NCBI GenBank assembly: GCA_019119645.1 | Contig: DWWR01000048.1 | Location: 3,248-67,247 of the forward strand | Reading direction: 5' to 3' | DNA length: 64,000 nucleotides | From: Anaerobutyricum faecale | Lineage (GTDB): Bacteria > Bacillota > Clostridia > Lachnospirales > Lachnospiraceae | Part shown: positions 17,135-25,766 of the stretch, piece after piece | How positions within the stretch are numbered: the stretch's first letter is position 1 | How the letters are laid out: each line of letters begins with the position of its first letter | Translations under genes and position numbers: made by a program | Notes under the pieces: generated by a model | The model's input: the letters and a program-made list of their open reading frames with translations, nothing else | Told to the model about the DNA's origin: nothing | The model's database searches: none

Positions 17135-18634
17135 ATGAAAACAGACGTTTTGATTATTGGCGGCGGAGTAGTAGGATGCGGAATTGCCCATCAGTTATGT
17201 AAGTATAACTTTGATGTTACGCTGGTGGAAAAGGAAGCTGATGTCTGTATGGGTACAAGCAAGGCGAATTCCTCCATGCTCCACGATGGTTACAATGTAG
17301 ACAGGACAAAATTGAAAGGCCAGCTGGTTCTGAAAGCGACAAAGGAAAGATATGAACAGCTGGCGAAGGAACTGCATTTTGACTTAAACATCTGTGGATC
17401 TCTTCTTCCGGGTTTTGAGGAGAAGGACTGGGAGGCGATCCATCATCAGTTTGAGATGAGTGCAGAAAACGGCATACGGGGCGTCCGCATCGTGGGTCAG
17501 GAGGAGCTTCATGAACTGGAGCCACATATGAACCCGGATGCGAAATTTGCTCTGTTTAATCCGAACACAGGTGTCTTAAATCCATTTGAGTTGACCATTG
17601 CGCTGGGAGAACATGCGGTGATCAACGGGACAAAGGTACTGTTGAATACCGAGGTCACGGGAATCAATACAGAAGACGGACAAGTGGTTTCCGTCACGAC
17701 CAGTCAGGGAACCATTGAAGCAAAAATCGTGATTAATGCTGCTGGTTTATATTCTGATAGGGTAGCAGGAATGGTAGAGCATATGGACTATTCTGTGAAA
17801 CCGAGGAAGGGCGTGTATTTCCTGTATGACAAACAGTTTGGTGATTATATCAGGCGGCCGATTTATACGGCACCGACGGCTGTTTCCAAAGGACTGATCA
17901 TGCTGCCGACCACCGAAGGGAATCTTTTATGTGGTTCCAACGCAATCCTGCACGATGATAAAGATGATGTGTCCACAGATCTGGAATCCTTAAATCACAT
18001 TTATGCGGAAGCAATACATAAATATTATCCGGAACTGCCGCGGATGGGCGATGTAACTACTATCTTTGCCGGCAACAGAGCGGTGTCCAACACAGAAGAT
18101 TTTATCATCGGTCATTCAAAATCTGTACGAGGTATGATCAATCTCATTGGAATCCAGTCTCCGGGTTTGTCATCGGTACCTGCCATTGCGGATATGGTAG
18201 AAGATCTTGTCCGTGAGGTGGGAGAGGAACTTAATTTTGAGATTAAAGATAACTATATTCCGACCAGAGAGAAACCAGTGATTTTAAGAGAACTTCCTTA
18301 TGAGGAGAGGGCAAAAATTATTGCGGAAAATCCGAATTACGGCACTATTATCTGCCGGTGTGAGACTGTGAGCCGGGGTGAGATTCTTGATGCAATCCGG
18401 AGACCGATTCCGGCCACCAATCTGGATGCTATAAAGAGAAGAGTGCGGGCAGGTATGGGAAGATGTCAGGGGGGATTCTGCGGTCCGCGTATTGTTGGAA
18501 TACTCGAAAAAGAATTGGGGATTTCTCCGCTGGAAGTGACTAAACGGGGAAGAACTTCTTATGTACTTTCCATGAAAGCAAAAGAGCTTGCACTGCAGGA
18601 AGGAGGCAGCAGTAATGAAAAGGTTATCTTATGA
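17135..18634 (+). CDS. GlpA/GlpO-like FAD-dependent dehydrogenase with BFD-type [2Fe-2S] domain
   Basis: 499 residues. The N-terminal FAD-binding motif IIGGGVVGCGIAHQL opens a DAO-family domain (to about residue 370). A C-terminal BFD-like iron-sulfur domain has cysteines in IICRCE and GRCQGGFCGPR. This architecture is that of clostridial anaerobic glycerol-3-phosphate dehydrogenases, which pass electrons to the next two gene products. If the kinase acts on another polyol, the substrate would be its phosphate. ATG 17135 follows AAAGGGG. The 3' end overlaps the next gene by 20 bp, indicating tight coupling. Confidence 0.85.
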   Translation: MKTDVLIIGGGVVGCGIAHQLCKYNFDVTLVEKEADVCMGTSKANSSMLHDGYNVDRTKLKGQLVLKATKERYEQLAKELHFDLNICGSLLPGFEEKDWEAIHHQFEMSAENGIRGVRIVGQEELHELEPHMNPDAKFALFNPNTGVLNPFELTIALGEHAVINGTKVLLNTEVTGINTEDGQVVSVTTSQGTIEAKIVINAAGLYSDRVAGMVEHMDYSVKPRKGVYFLYDKQFGDYIRRPIYTAPTAVSKGLIMLPTTEGNLLCGSNAILHDDKDDVSTDLESLNHIYAEAIHKYYPELPRMGDVTTIFAGNRAVSNTEDFIIGHSKSVRGMINLIGIQSPGLSSVPAIADMVEDLVREVGEELNFEIKDNYIPTREKPVILRELPYEERAKIIAENPNYGTIICRCETVSRGEILDAIRRPIPATNLDAIKRRVRAGMGRCQGGFCGPRIVGILEKELGISPLEVTKRGRTSYVLSMKAKELALQEGGSSNEKVIL

Positions 18635-19889
18635 TCTGGTAGTTGTAGGAGGCGGCCCTGCCGGTCTTGGCGCGGCATTAAAAGCAAAAGAATATGGTGT
18701 GGGGAAAATTCTTGTGTGCGAGCGTGGCTCCAAACTGGGGGGGATTCTGGAACAGTGTATTCACAATGGATTCGGACTGCAGTATTTTAAGGAGGAGCTG
18801 ACCGGGCCGGAATATGCAGGAAGATTTGCAAAAAAAGTGCTGGAAAGCGATATTGATGTGAAGACAGATACCATGGTTCTTGATATCACCGATGATAAAA
18901 AAATTATCGCACAAAATGCACAGGATGGTCTCTTTGAGGTGGAGACTAAAGCTTGTATCCTGGCCATGGGATGTCGGGAAAGGACTCGTGAGGCCATTAC
19001 CATTCCGGGCGATCGTCCATCCGGCGTCATGACGGCTGGGGCAGCCCAGAGATATGTCAATGTCAACGGATATCTCCCGGGAAAAGAAATTGTAATCCTG
19101 GGCTCCGGCGACATCGGTCTGATCATGGCCCGGCGTATGACTTTTGAGGGAGCCAATGTGAAGTGCGTGTGTGAGGTAGAACCGTTCTCATCTGGTCTTG
19201 TAAGAAATAAAGTACAGTGTCTGGACGATTTTGGAATTCCACTGTATTTAAGTCACACAGTCACAAAGATTCATGGAAGACAGAGGCTGGAAGGTGTTTC
19301 TATCGCTAGAGTTGATGAGAATAAAAATCCGATTCCGGAGACGGAAGTTTATGTTCCGTGTGACACCCTGCTGCTGTCGGTAGGTTTGATTCCGGAAAAT
19401 GAGCTTTCCAAGAAGGCAGGTGTGAACCTTGACAGAGTGACCAAGGGGGCCGTAGTCAATGAAAAGCGGCAGACCAACGTGGAGTGGATCTTCTCCTGTG
19501 GAAATGTGCTGCAGGTCCATGATCTGGTGGATAATGTGACGGAGGAGGCCGAGACGGCAGGAAAAGCAGCGGCAGAATATATCAAAGGCAGTCTGAAAAA
19601 GAGCGGACATCCGATTACTGTGTGCGCCGGAGAGAATATTGGCTATGTGGTACCGCAGACTATTGACTATGCTGATTCGGATGAAAAAATAGTCAAACTG
19701 TTCATGCGGGTGCGAAAACCGGATGAGAATGTTCTGATGGTTGTAAAAGATGAGAAGGGAAACTTGATAGCGAAATTTAAAAAAGATACCATTGCGCCGG
19801 GATCTATGGTAGCATTAAGTATACCATTAATAAAATTGGCAGACGCTGCCTCTTCCCTCAGAGTATCGGTAGAAAGACAGGAGGGGTAA
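18615..19889 (+). CDS. FAD/NAD(P)-dependent oxidoreductase subunit of the dehydrogenase module
   Basis: ATG 18615 follows AGGAAGGAGG, giving 424 residues. The FAD motif VVVGGGPAGLGAALKA and a second dinucleotide-binding motif VILGSGDIGLIMARR mark the pyridine nucleotide-disulphide oxidoreductase fold. The segment CGNVLQVHDLVDNVTEEAE is the FAD-binding end motif. No CxxxxC redox disulphide is visible. In clostridial glycerol operons this subunit follows the GlpA-like protein and precedes DUF1667, and the three probably form one membrane-free complex. The start lies within the previous gene, and the DUF1667 gene starts 3 bp after its stop. Confidence 0.85.
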   Translation: MKRLSYDLVVVGGGPAGLGAALKAKEYGVGKILVCERGSKLGGILEQCIHNGFGLQYFKEELTGPEYAGRFAKKVLESDIDVKTDTMVLDITDDKKIIAQNAQDGLFEVETKACILAMGCRERTREAITIPGDRPSGVMTAGAAQRYVNVNGYLPGKEIVILGSGDIGLIMARRMTFEGANVKCVCEVEPFSSGLVRNKVQCLDDFGIPLYLSHTVTKIHGRQRLEGVSIARVDENKNPIPETEVYVPCDTLLLSVGLIPENELSKKAGVNLDRVTKGAVVNEKRQTNVEWIFSCGNVLQVHDLVDNVTEEAETAGKAAAEYIKGSLKKSGHPITVCAGENIGYVVPQTIDYADSDEKIVKLFMRVRKPDENVLMVVKDEKGNLIAKFKKDTIAPGSMVALSIPLIKLADAASSLRVSVERQEG

Positions 19890-19892
19890 ATT

Positions 19893-20252
19893 ATGGCTCA
19901 GACAAAAATCATATGTATTGGATGCCCGAAAGGTTGTACGGTTACGGTCACCCATGAAGGAAAAACCATTGAAAAGATAGAAGGATTCGGCTGCGCCAAC
20001 GGTAAAGTGTACGCAGAAAATGAATTTACAGCGCCGGTACGCATTTTCACTTCCACAGTGAAGGTGGAAGGTGGATCTTCTGCATTGGTTCCGGTGAAGA
20101 CTGCCGGCTCAGTGCCGAAACACATGCTGATGGAGTGTGCCAGAGAGAGCTGCCGTATCACGGCAAAGGCACCGGTTCATGTGGGCGACGTCATAAACGG
20201 CGATTTCTGCGGAACCGGTGTGGCTTTGGTGGCCACCGGAGATGCAGTATAA
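19893..20252 (+). CDS. DUF1667 small cysteine-rich redox protein
   Basis: 119 residues. The N-terminal IICIGCPKGC motif and later cysteines (GFGCANG, MECARESCRI, GDFCGTG) suggest metal or iron-sulfur binding. DUF1667 proteins occur as the third gene after GlpA-like and NAD(P)/FAD oxidoreductases, as here, and are thought to be an accessory electron-transfer subunit. ATG 19893 follows GACAGGAGGGG. The function is inferred from gene context. Confidence 0.85.
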   Translation: MAQTKIICIGCPKGCTVTVTHEGKTIEKIEGFGCANGKVYAENEFTAPVRIFTSTVKVEGGSSALVPVKTAGSVPKHMLMECARESCRITAKAPVHVGDVINGDFCGTGVALVATGDAV

Positions 20253-20335
20253 TTTGTGTATTTTTTTAGCGGTTCTATGAGAAAAAAGAAACCGGGCGTC
20301 TGCTGTAAGTTTATGAGAACAGGAGAATGCACAGA

Positions 20336-21136
20336 ATGGAAAATAATAAAATTAAATTAATAGTTACTGATATTGACGGAACCCTGGGACCAGTAAATAC
20401 GGACAAAATCAATGAGGAATATTATGAGGTGATCCGGAATCTGCAGGAAAAAGGAATCTTATTCGGAGGAGCCAGCGGCAGGAGTTATTATGCATTAAGT
20501 CAGCTGTTTGCTCCGGTGAAAGACGATATGATATTTCTGCCGGATAACGGCGCAAGGGGCGTTTATCAGGGGAAAGAGTTATTCTCCGTTCCCATGAAAC
20601 TTTCCGAGTGTCGGGAGCTGGTGCAGGACGTCAGAAAGCTTTCCTGCTGCCAGAGTGTATGGCAGAGCTGTGAAAAGACATATTTTGAAAAAGGCGGCGA
20701 AGAAATTTATCATATAATGAAGGACTATATGCACTACGACTGTGCCATGGTGGATGATCTTCTGACTCTCACGATTCCGTCTATTAAGTATACTATTTAC
20801 CATCCGGAAGATGCAGAAAGTGCCATTCAGGGGGAATTTCAGGAGAAATGGGGAAAGACCCATCAGTTGGTCTGCGCCGGCAATAATTATATGGATGTCA
20901 TGGATCTGCATGCCAACAAAGGCACCGGCCTGAAAAAGATACAGGATTATCTGGGCATTACGAGAGAAGAAACTATGGCTTTCGGGGACAATATCAATGA
21001 TATTGAGATGCTTGAAAATGCCGCGGAAAGTTATGCAGTGGGAGATGCCAGGGAAGAAGTGAAAAATGCCGCACGACATGTGGCCCCGCCAATGAAGGAA
21101 GATGGGGTATTACAGATACTCAAAACACTGCTGTAA
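20336..21136 (+). CDS. HAD-superfamily Cof-type phosphatase
   Basis: ATG 20336 is preferred over 20327 because AGGAG then has normal spacing. The 266-residue product has HAD motif I VTDIDGTLGP, motif II near GGASGRSY, a C2-type cap, and motifs III/IV NKGTGLKKIQDYL and AFGDNINDIEML. It is a cytoplasmic phosphatase of Cof type IIB, typically acting on sugar phosphates. Between a polyol dehydrogenase module and a RuBisCO-like enzyme it probably removes phosphate from a pathway product or a toxic side product. Confidence 0.85.
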   Translation: MENNKIKLIVTDIDGTLGPVNTDKINEEYYEVIRNLQEKGILFGGASGRSYYALSQLFAPVKDDMIFLPDNGARGVYQGKELFSVPMKLSECRELVQDVRKLSCCQSVWQSCEKTYFEKGGEEIYHIMKDYMHYDCAMVDDLLTLTIPSIKYTIYHPEDAESAIQGEFQEKWGKTHQLVCAGNNYMDVMDLHANKGTGLKKIQDYLGITREETMAFGDNINDIEMLENAAESYAVGDAREEVKNAARHVAPPMKEDGVLQILKTLL

Positions 21137-21149
21137 GATACTTTTCCAT

Positions 21150-21214
21150 GAAAATATTTTCGACGTATGGAAAATATTTTCATTCTTGTTTTGGGTTTGG
21201 GCGGCATATATAAT
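21150..21214 (+). promoter_or_regulatory. tandem palindromes plus promoter of the RuBisCO-like gene
   Basis: The perfect 12-bp palindrome GAAAATATTTTC occurs at 21150-21161 and 21170-21181, exactly 20 bp apart (two helical turns). After ATTC come -35 TTGTTT (21186-21191), 17 bp, and -10 TATAAT (21209-21214). The proximal site is centred near -45, a typical activator position. The interval also reads as TTTTC-N8-GAAAA, and a near copy (TTTTC, TACGCATG, GAAAA) lies after the gene at 22714-22731. Confidence 0.75.
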
Positions 21215-21271
21215 GAACTTGTAATTAAGAGAAGGCATTACATAAATCTAAAATGTTTAGGAGGTAGCAGA

Positions 21272-22615
21272 ATGATTCAGCAGGATAGAATGTACAGCCC
21301 GTTATTAAACCCTTTATATGAAGGATGCGACATGAATGATCTGTGTGTGGGGACTTATCTGATTGGCGCATCAAAAGAAGAAGAAGCCATTGTAAAGGCA
21401 GCCAGCATCGGTATTGAGCAGACCACAGGATCCTGGGTAGATGTACCGGAAGAGACGGATGAAATGAGAGCAAAATACTGCTCCAAGATTATCGGTATTT
21501 ATGAAGTACCGGCTTTTGAAAATCAGACTAATGTAGACAGACAGGTACCGCCGGATGGTCTTCGTTTCTATGTAATCCGTATTGGATTCCCGGTAGCAAA
21601 TATTGAAGATAATATTCCACTGCTCATCGCGTCTATCACTGGAAACATCATGTCCATGCCATACTTGAAATTACTGGATATTGATTTTCCGAAAAAGTTT
21701 GCAGATAAGTTCCAGGGACCAAAATTCGGTATTGACGGAATCAGAAAGATTCTCAATGCTTATGACAGACCGTTGTTAAATAATATGATCAAGCCTTGTA
21801 CAGGATATACTCCGGATGTGGGAGCAAAATTATTCTTTGAGGCGGCTGCAGGCGGTGTTGACATTATTAAAGATGATGAGCTGATCGGCGGCGACCGCTC
21901 TTTTAATAAGCTGGCGGACAGAGTAAAAGCAAATATGGACGCTGCACACAGAGCGGATGAGATTAAAGGCGAGAAGACACTTTACGCATGTAATATCACG
22001 GATGAGGTATCCAGACTGAAGGATAATGCCATGACCGTTATTGAGAATGGCGGAAACTGTATCATGGTAGACGTTCACGGTATCGGATATTCCGCAGTGA
22101 GAATGCTGGCAGAAGATCCGGATATCAATGTTCCGATCCTTGGACACAGCTGTTTTAACGGAGCATTTACCTGTTCACCATATCAGGGCATGAGCTCCAA
22201 AGTTGTTGTGAAGCTGTGTCGCCTGGTTGGATGTGATATCTATCTGACTCAGCCTCCATATGGTAAGTTTGATAATACATTTGATAACTATATTATCAAC
22301 ATCATTACATCAAAGGCAAAATTCTACGACTTAAAACCGACTCTTCCATTCGTAGGCGGCGGCGTGGTAGCAGGTCTTGTGCCTAGATTCATGAAAGACT
22401 GCGGTAATGACGTTCTGCTGGGTGTTGGCGCAGGAATCCATGCTCACGGAATGGGTCCAAGAGCCGGAGCGAAGGCATTCAGAGTGGCCATCGATGCATG
22501 TATGAATGATATTCCGTTGAGAGAGGCGGCAAAGAACAGTCCGGAACTCACATGGGCTATTGAGAAATGGGGTATTTACGGAGAAGATCACAGTAAAGAT
22601 TTGTACGCAATTTAA
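21272..22615 (+). CDS. RuBisCO-like protein (form IV large-chain homologue)
   Basis: 447 residues from ATG 21272, after GGAGG; an upstream in-frame ATG is ignored. The whole chain aligns with the RuBisCO large subunit. MIKPCTG holds the catalytic Lys (residue 174; spinach K175) but the second Lys (K177) is Cys. IIKDDE holds the carbamate Lys and the two metal ligands (residues 200-203; spinach 201-204). GHSCFNG keeps His but loses the Arg after it. YGKFDN keeps a loop-6 Lys (about 332). GVGAGIHAHGMGP is the phosphate-binding region. True carboxylase activity is unlikely. Known homologues enolise, isomerise, decarboxylate or transcarboxylate sugar phosphates. No methionine-salvage genes are nearby. 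It has its own regulated promoter and terminator. Confidence 0.9.
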   Translation: MIQQDRMYSPLLNPLYEGCDMNDLCVGTYLIGASKEEEAIVKAASIGIEQTTGSWVDVPEETDEMRAKYCSKIIGIYEVPAFENQTNVDRQVPPDGLRFYVIRIGFPVANIEDNIPLLIASITGNIMSMPYLKLLDIDFPKKFADKFQGPKFGIDGIRKILNAYDRPLLNNMIKPCTGYTPDVGAKLFFEAAAGGVDIIKDDELIGGDRSFNKLADRVKANMDAAHRADEIKGEKTLYACNITDEVSRLKDNAMTVIENGGNCIMVDVHGIGYSAVRMLAEDPDINVPILGHSCFNGAFTCSPYQGMSSKVVVKLCRLVGCDIYLTQPPYGKFDNTFDNYIINIITSKAKFYDLKPTLPFVGGGVVAGLVPRFMKDCGNDVLLGVGAGIHAHGMGPRAGAKAFRVAIDACMNDIPLREAAKNSPELTWAIEKWGIYGEDHSKDLYAI

Positions 22616-22726
22616 TTTATAATGTCATACATAAAACCTGCCATGAAATGAAACCGGTAACAACTGCTGCATAAAAACGGAGCTGCCGTATATAGAATGC
22701 AGCGGACAATAAATTTTCTACGCATG

Positions 22727-22766
22727 GAAAAGCTATTCTTTTTTGAAAGAGTAGCTTTTCTTTTTT
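22727..22766 (+). terminator. terminator of the RuBisCO-like gene
   Basis: The stem GAAAAGCTA / TAGCTTTTC is followed by TTTTTT. Its 5' arm overlaps an inverted repeat (22714-22731) related to the operator upstream of the gene. Confidence 0.8.
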
Positions 22767-22812
22767 GTCATTCCCCGGCAAATATTTATAAACACAGGAC
22801 ACGAAAGAGTGT

Positions 22813-22841
22813 TTGCCTTTTCGTTACTGAAATGATATGAT
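22813..22841 (+). promoter_or_regulatory. promoter of the secreted transglutaminase gene
   Basis: TTGCCT, 17 bp, TATGAT, 75 bp upstream of the chosen start. Confidence 0.55.
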
Positions 22842-22915
22842 AGATTCATACTTTTATGGCTATTTTATCTGATAATGATAACAATGAGAACAGAAAAAAG
22901 AGAGGAGGAACGCAG

Positions 22916-24652
22916 ATGAAAAAAAGGTTTTGGACGTTATTTTTGATCGCGGTATGCTGTTTCTTCGGACTGTTCTTGTTTCACAGTCCTGTGGAGGCAC
23001 GGGTGACATCAGAACAAAAGAAAGAATATGTCAATGCGCTCTCTCAGCTGATGAAAGATGGTGTGGAAAGTAAAAAGATGGATTTGTATTCCAGAATTGC
23101 CAGAGGAACGTCCGGAAAGAATGCTCTGCAGCAGGCGGCGATTCAGAACAGAGCGGCGCTGATGGCAGAGGGGATCGATTTCCTGGATGGCAGCTGGGTT
23201 AATTATTATTCCGTGGCGGTGTCGGGAGACCGCACGGTATTCAACAGTACCAAGATGATGAGCCGGAAGACGTTTCGCCGCCGGTATCAGAAGATTATGC
23301 AGGCGCTGGGAGAGGTGCTGTCTTGCGTGAAACCGGGGATGACCGATGCTGATAAGGCCATGGCGGTCTATTATTATCTGGCGAAGAATACGGTTTATGA
23401 GGAGACGAAGGACTGCCACACGGGATATGATGTTTTGGTCAACCATACAGGAGTGTGTGACGGTTTTGCCAACGCTTATGCCCTGGCATTGAACACGCTG
23501 GGGATCCGGTGTGCGGTGGTGAGCAATTATTCCAGGGATCATTCCTGGAATCTTGTGTGTCTTGACGGAAAATGGTATTTCTGCGATCTGACCAACGGCA
23601 TCGGCACCGGAGACCATGAGGGTATGGTGGTCAGTTATGCCAGCTGTCTGGTGGGAGTCAGCTCGTTTCTGAGCGCTCATCCCGGCTACACTTTAAAGGA
23701 TATTTACGGAGAGGGGAATTCTGACGGGCTGAATATCCACCGGCTTGTTCTGGCACAGTCTGATTACATTCCTCTGCGCTCTGGTATACGGACCGGGATA
23801 GCGGAGAAAAGCTGTATGTTTTATCAGAAGGGATACTGGTATTGGATTTCCACAGGAAATATGCTGAAGAAGTCAAAACTGGACGGAAGCCATGAGACGA
23901 CGGTGTATGCTCCGGCAGATGACAAACACATCGGCTGGGCGGAAGAGTTTAACGAGATGGTTTTTATTTCTCTGAATGATACCATTTACCGTATGGATTA
24001 TAAGGGTAATCTCAAGGAGCAGGTACGCCAGGTTTCGCCGTTGGAATATAAGCATGGGGTGACTTCTTATTTCTGGCAGATTGCCTATGTGGGACGGTTT
24101 TACAGGAATTCAGATAATACTATCGGATACTATATCACAGACATGACCGGAGCCAAGAGGGGAACCGGCAGGATATCTGTGAACTATGCAGGAAAACAAT
24201 ATGGCAAGCCGAAGCTGTCATCCCGCAAGGTGAAGATCCGCGCCGGTTATCAGAAACAGCTCTATGTTGTGCGCACTACGCCGGCAGGAGCCCGCCGCAT
24301 ACAGTGGAGGAGTTCCAATTCCGGCGTGGCGGAAGTGGATGCCAATGGATGTGTTACCGCCAAAAAAAAGGGAACGGCGACAATCACTGCGGTCATTGGA
24401 AATAAAAAACTGAAATGTACTGTGAAGGTAAACGGTTATACCATCACCTACAAAAAGGCGGGAATGAATTCGGCGGATAATGTTGCCACCGCATCGGGAA
24501 AGAAAAAAATCACTCTGGAAGATCCTGTAAAAAAGGGATATGTTTTTGAGGGATGGTATACAGATAAGGCGTATAAGAATCAGATTACGGTGATCAAAAA
24601 AGGAAACAGCCGGAATTATACACTATATGCCAAGTGGAAAAAGGAAAAGTAA
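22916..24652 (+). CDS. secreted transglutaminase-like protein with Big_2 and Listeria-Bacteroides repeat
   Basis: ATG 22916 follows AGAGGAGG. The 578-residue product has a signal peptide (FWTLFLIAVCCFFGLFLF, cleavage near VEARV). A transglutaminase-like domain has the triad Cys in NHTGVCDGFANAYA, His in RDHSWNLV and Asp in YFCDLTNG. A beta-propeller-like DUF5050-type region follows, then a Big_2 domain (WRSSNSGVAEVDANGCV) and a C-terminal Flg_new repeat (GYVFEGWYTDKAYK). It probably acts at the cell surface as a peptidase or protein-modifying enzyme of the transglutaminase fold. The target is unknown. It is followed closely by two further membrane proteins. Confidence 0.85.
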   Translation: MKKRFWTLFLIAVCCFFGLFLFHSPVEARVTSEQKKEYVNALSQLMKDGVESKKMDLYSRIARGTSGKNALQQAAIQNRAALMAEGIDFLDGSWVNYYSVAVSGDRTVFNSTKMMSRKTFRRRYQKIMQALGEVLSCVKPGMTDADKAMAVYYYLAKNTVYEETKDCHTGYDVLVNHTGVCDGFANAYALALNTLGIRCAVVSNYSRDHSWNLVCLDGKWYFCDLTNGIGTGDHEGMVVSYASCLVGVSSFLSAHPGYTLKDIYGEGNSDGLNIHRLVLAQSDYIPLRSGIRTGIAEKSCMFYQKGYWYWISTGNMLKKSKLDGSHETTVYAPADDKHIGWAEEFNEMVFISLNDTIYRMDYKGNLKEQVRQVSPLEYKHGVTSYFWQIAYVGRFYRNSDNTIGYYITDMTGAKRGTGRISVNYAGKQYGKPKLSSRKVKIRAGYQKQLYVVRTTPAGARRIQWRSSNSGVAEVDANGCVTAKKKGTATITAVIGNKKLKCTVKVNGYTITYKKAGMNSADNVATASGKKKITLEDPVKKGYVFEGWYTDKAYKNQITVIKKGNSRNYTLYAKWKKEK

Positions 24653-24714
24653 GGGAAGGGATCATTTCATTTTCCCGAAGCAGATTTCCCGGAGAGGGAA
24701 GAGGGGAGGACAGC

Positions 24715-25695
24715 ATGGCAAAATGTGAGCGATGCGGAGCATCCTTTGATTATGATGAGCGACAGGGCGTTTGTCCAAGATGCTGTTTTTATAATCGTCC
24801 GCCTGGAGCTGCCAGGCAGGATACGGAATGGATGAAATATTATAACGTGGAAGATAACAGCTATCAGCTCCCAAAGAGCGAGGGGCTGGCAGATCTTTTT
24901 CCGGAGGAAAAATCGGGCTGGACGAAACGGCTTCACGCCGGCCATCGGGAGAAAACAGCCGCAGGAGGCGGCCGACGAGATTCCTCTGTCCGGTATCGGA
25001 AAGCAGACCGGCAGAAAGCGGCCCGTCGGGAGACGTCAAAGAGTCGCGGCACTGCGGCCGGGGCATACCGTGACGGGGAAGATTCCGGCCGGGCGTCTCT
25101 GCTTGGAAAAGTCATTGCTTTTGTGGTTATTATCTGTATTTTGATGGTGGTGATAACCGCTGTTTTGCAGGTGACTTCTGCACGGGGCTGGAGGTTTAAT
25201 TCCGGTGAGAAGGAACAGGAAGATAAAAATATCCGGATCGAGACTATTTCTGCACAGGAGGCAGCGGAAGGCGTCACCGCAGGAGATCTTACCTATTATG
25301 TGGGAGAGGCAGAGACACTGTTTCAGGAAGGGGAACTTTCTGATCTGCCGGCAGGAGAGAAATGTATCGGTATCTGGCTGGAAGATAATGAATCTGTTCT
25401 TGATTATACCGGATATAGCTGGGAGAGACCGTATGTTTTTGATGGCACGAACTTCCGGGAGATGGTAGACGTGGGAGCTCTGGACGATCAGCATTATTTT
25501 ACGGAAAAGGGCATAGAGACAGCTTCTGTTTATGGTGTAGGATACGAAGACATGCACGGATATGCGGTTTATTTTGTGGATGCCGCAGCGCAGTCGGTAA
25601 CGCTCAGTCTGCCATGCCTGACGGTGGATGAAAATGATACCGATGTGGCCGGTTATTCGGAGGTTATCGATATTGCGATCCCGTTGAACCAGTGA
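24715..25695 (+). CDS. zinc-ribbon, single-pass membrane protein of unknown function
   Basis: ATG 24715 follows GAGGGGAGGAC. The 326 residues begin with a zinc ribbon (CERCGASF ... CPRCC). A Lys/Arg-rich cytoplasmic linker comes next, then one membrane helix (VIAFVVIICILMVVITAVLQ) and an extracytoplasmic acidic domain of about 160 residues. I do not recognise the outer domain. The topology (zinc ribbon inside, sensor-like domain outside) resembles many uncharacterised Firmicute envelope proteins. It lies 62 bp after the transglutaminase gene, probably in the same operon. Confidence 0.75.
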   Translation: MAKCERCGASFDYDERQGVCPRCCFYNRPPGAARQDTEWMKYYNVEDNSYQLPKSEGLADLFPEEKSGWTKRLHAGHREKTAAGGGRRDSSVRYRKADRQKAARRETSKSRGTAAGAYRDGEDSGRASLLGKVIAFVVIICILMVVITAVLQVTSARGWRFNSGEKEQEDKNIRIETISAQEAAEGVTAGDLTYYVGEAETLFQEGELSDLPAGEKCIGIWLEDNESVLDYTGYSWERPYVFDGTNFREMVDVGALDDQHYFTEKGIETASVYGVGYEDMHGYAVYFVDAAAQSVTLSLPCLTVDENDTDVAGYSEVIDIAIPLNQ

Positions 25696-25766
25696 TGTGG
25701 GGGCAGGACAGTGCAGGGAGCAGTAATAGTAAGGATCCTTCGCATACGGATTTGGGAGGAGAGACG

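Noticed and set aside
24662..25066. Minus-strand frames over the zinc-ribbon membrane protein
   Set aside because: The plus-strand frame has a clear zinc ribbon, membrane helix and ribosome site; the others are shadows.
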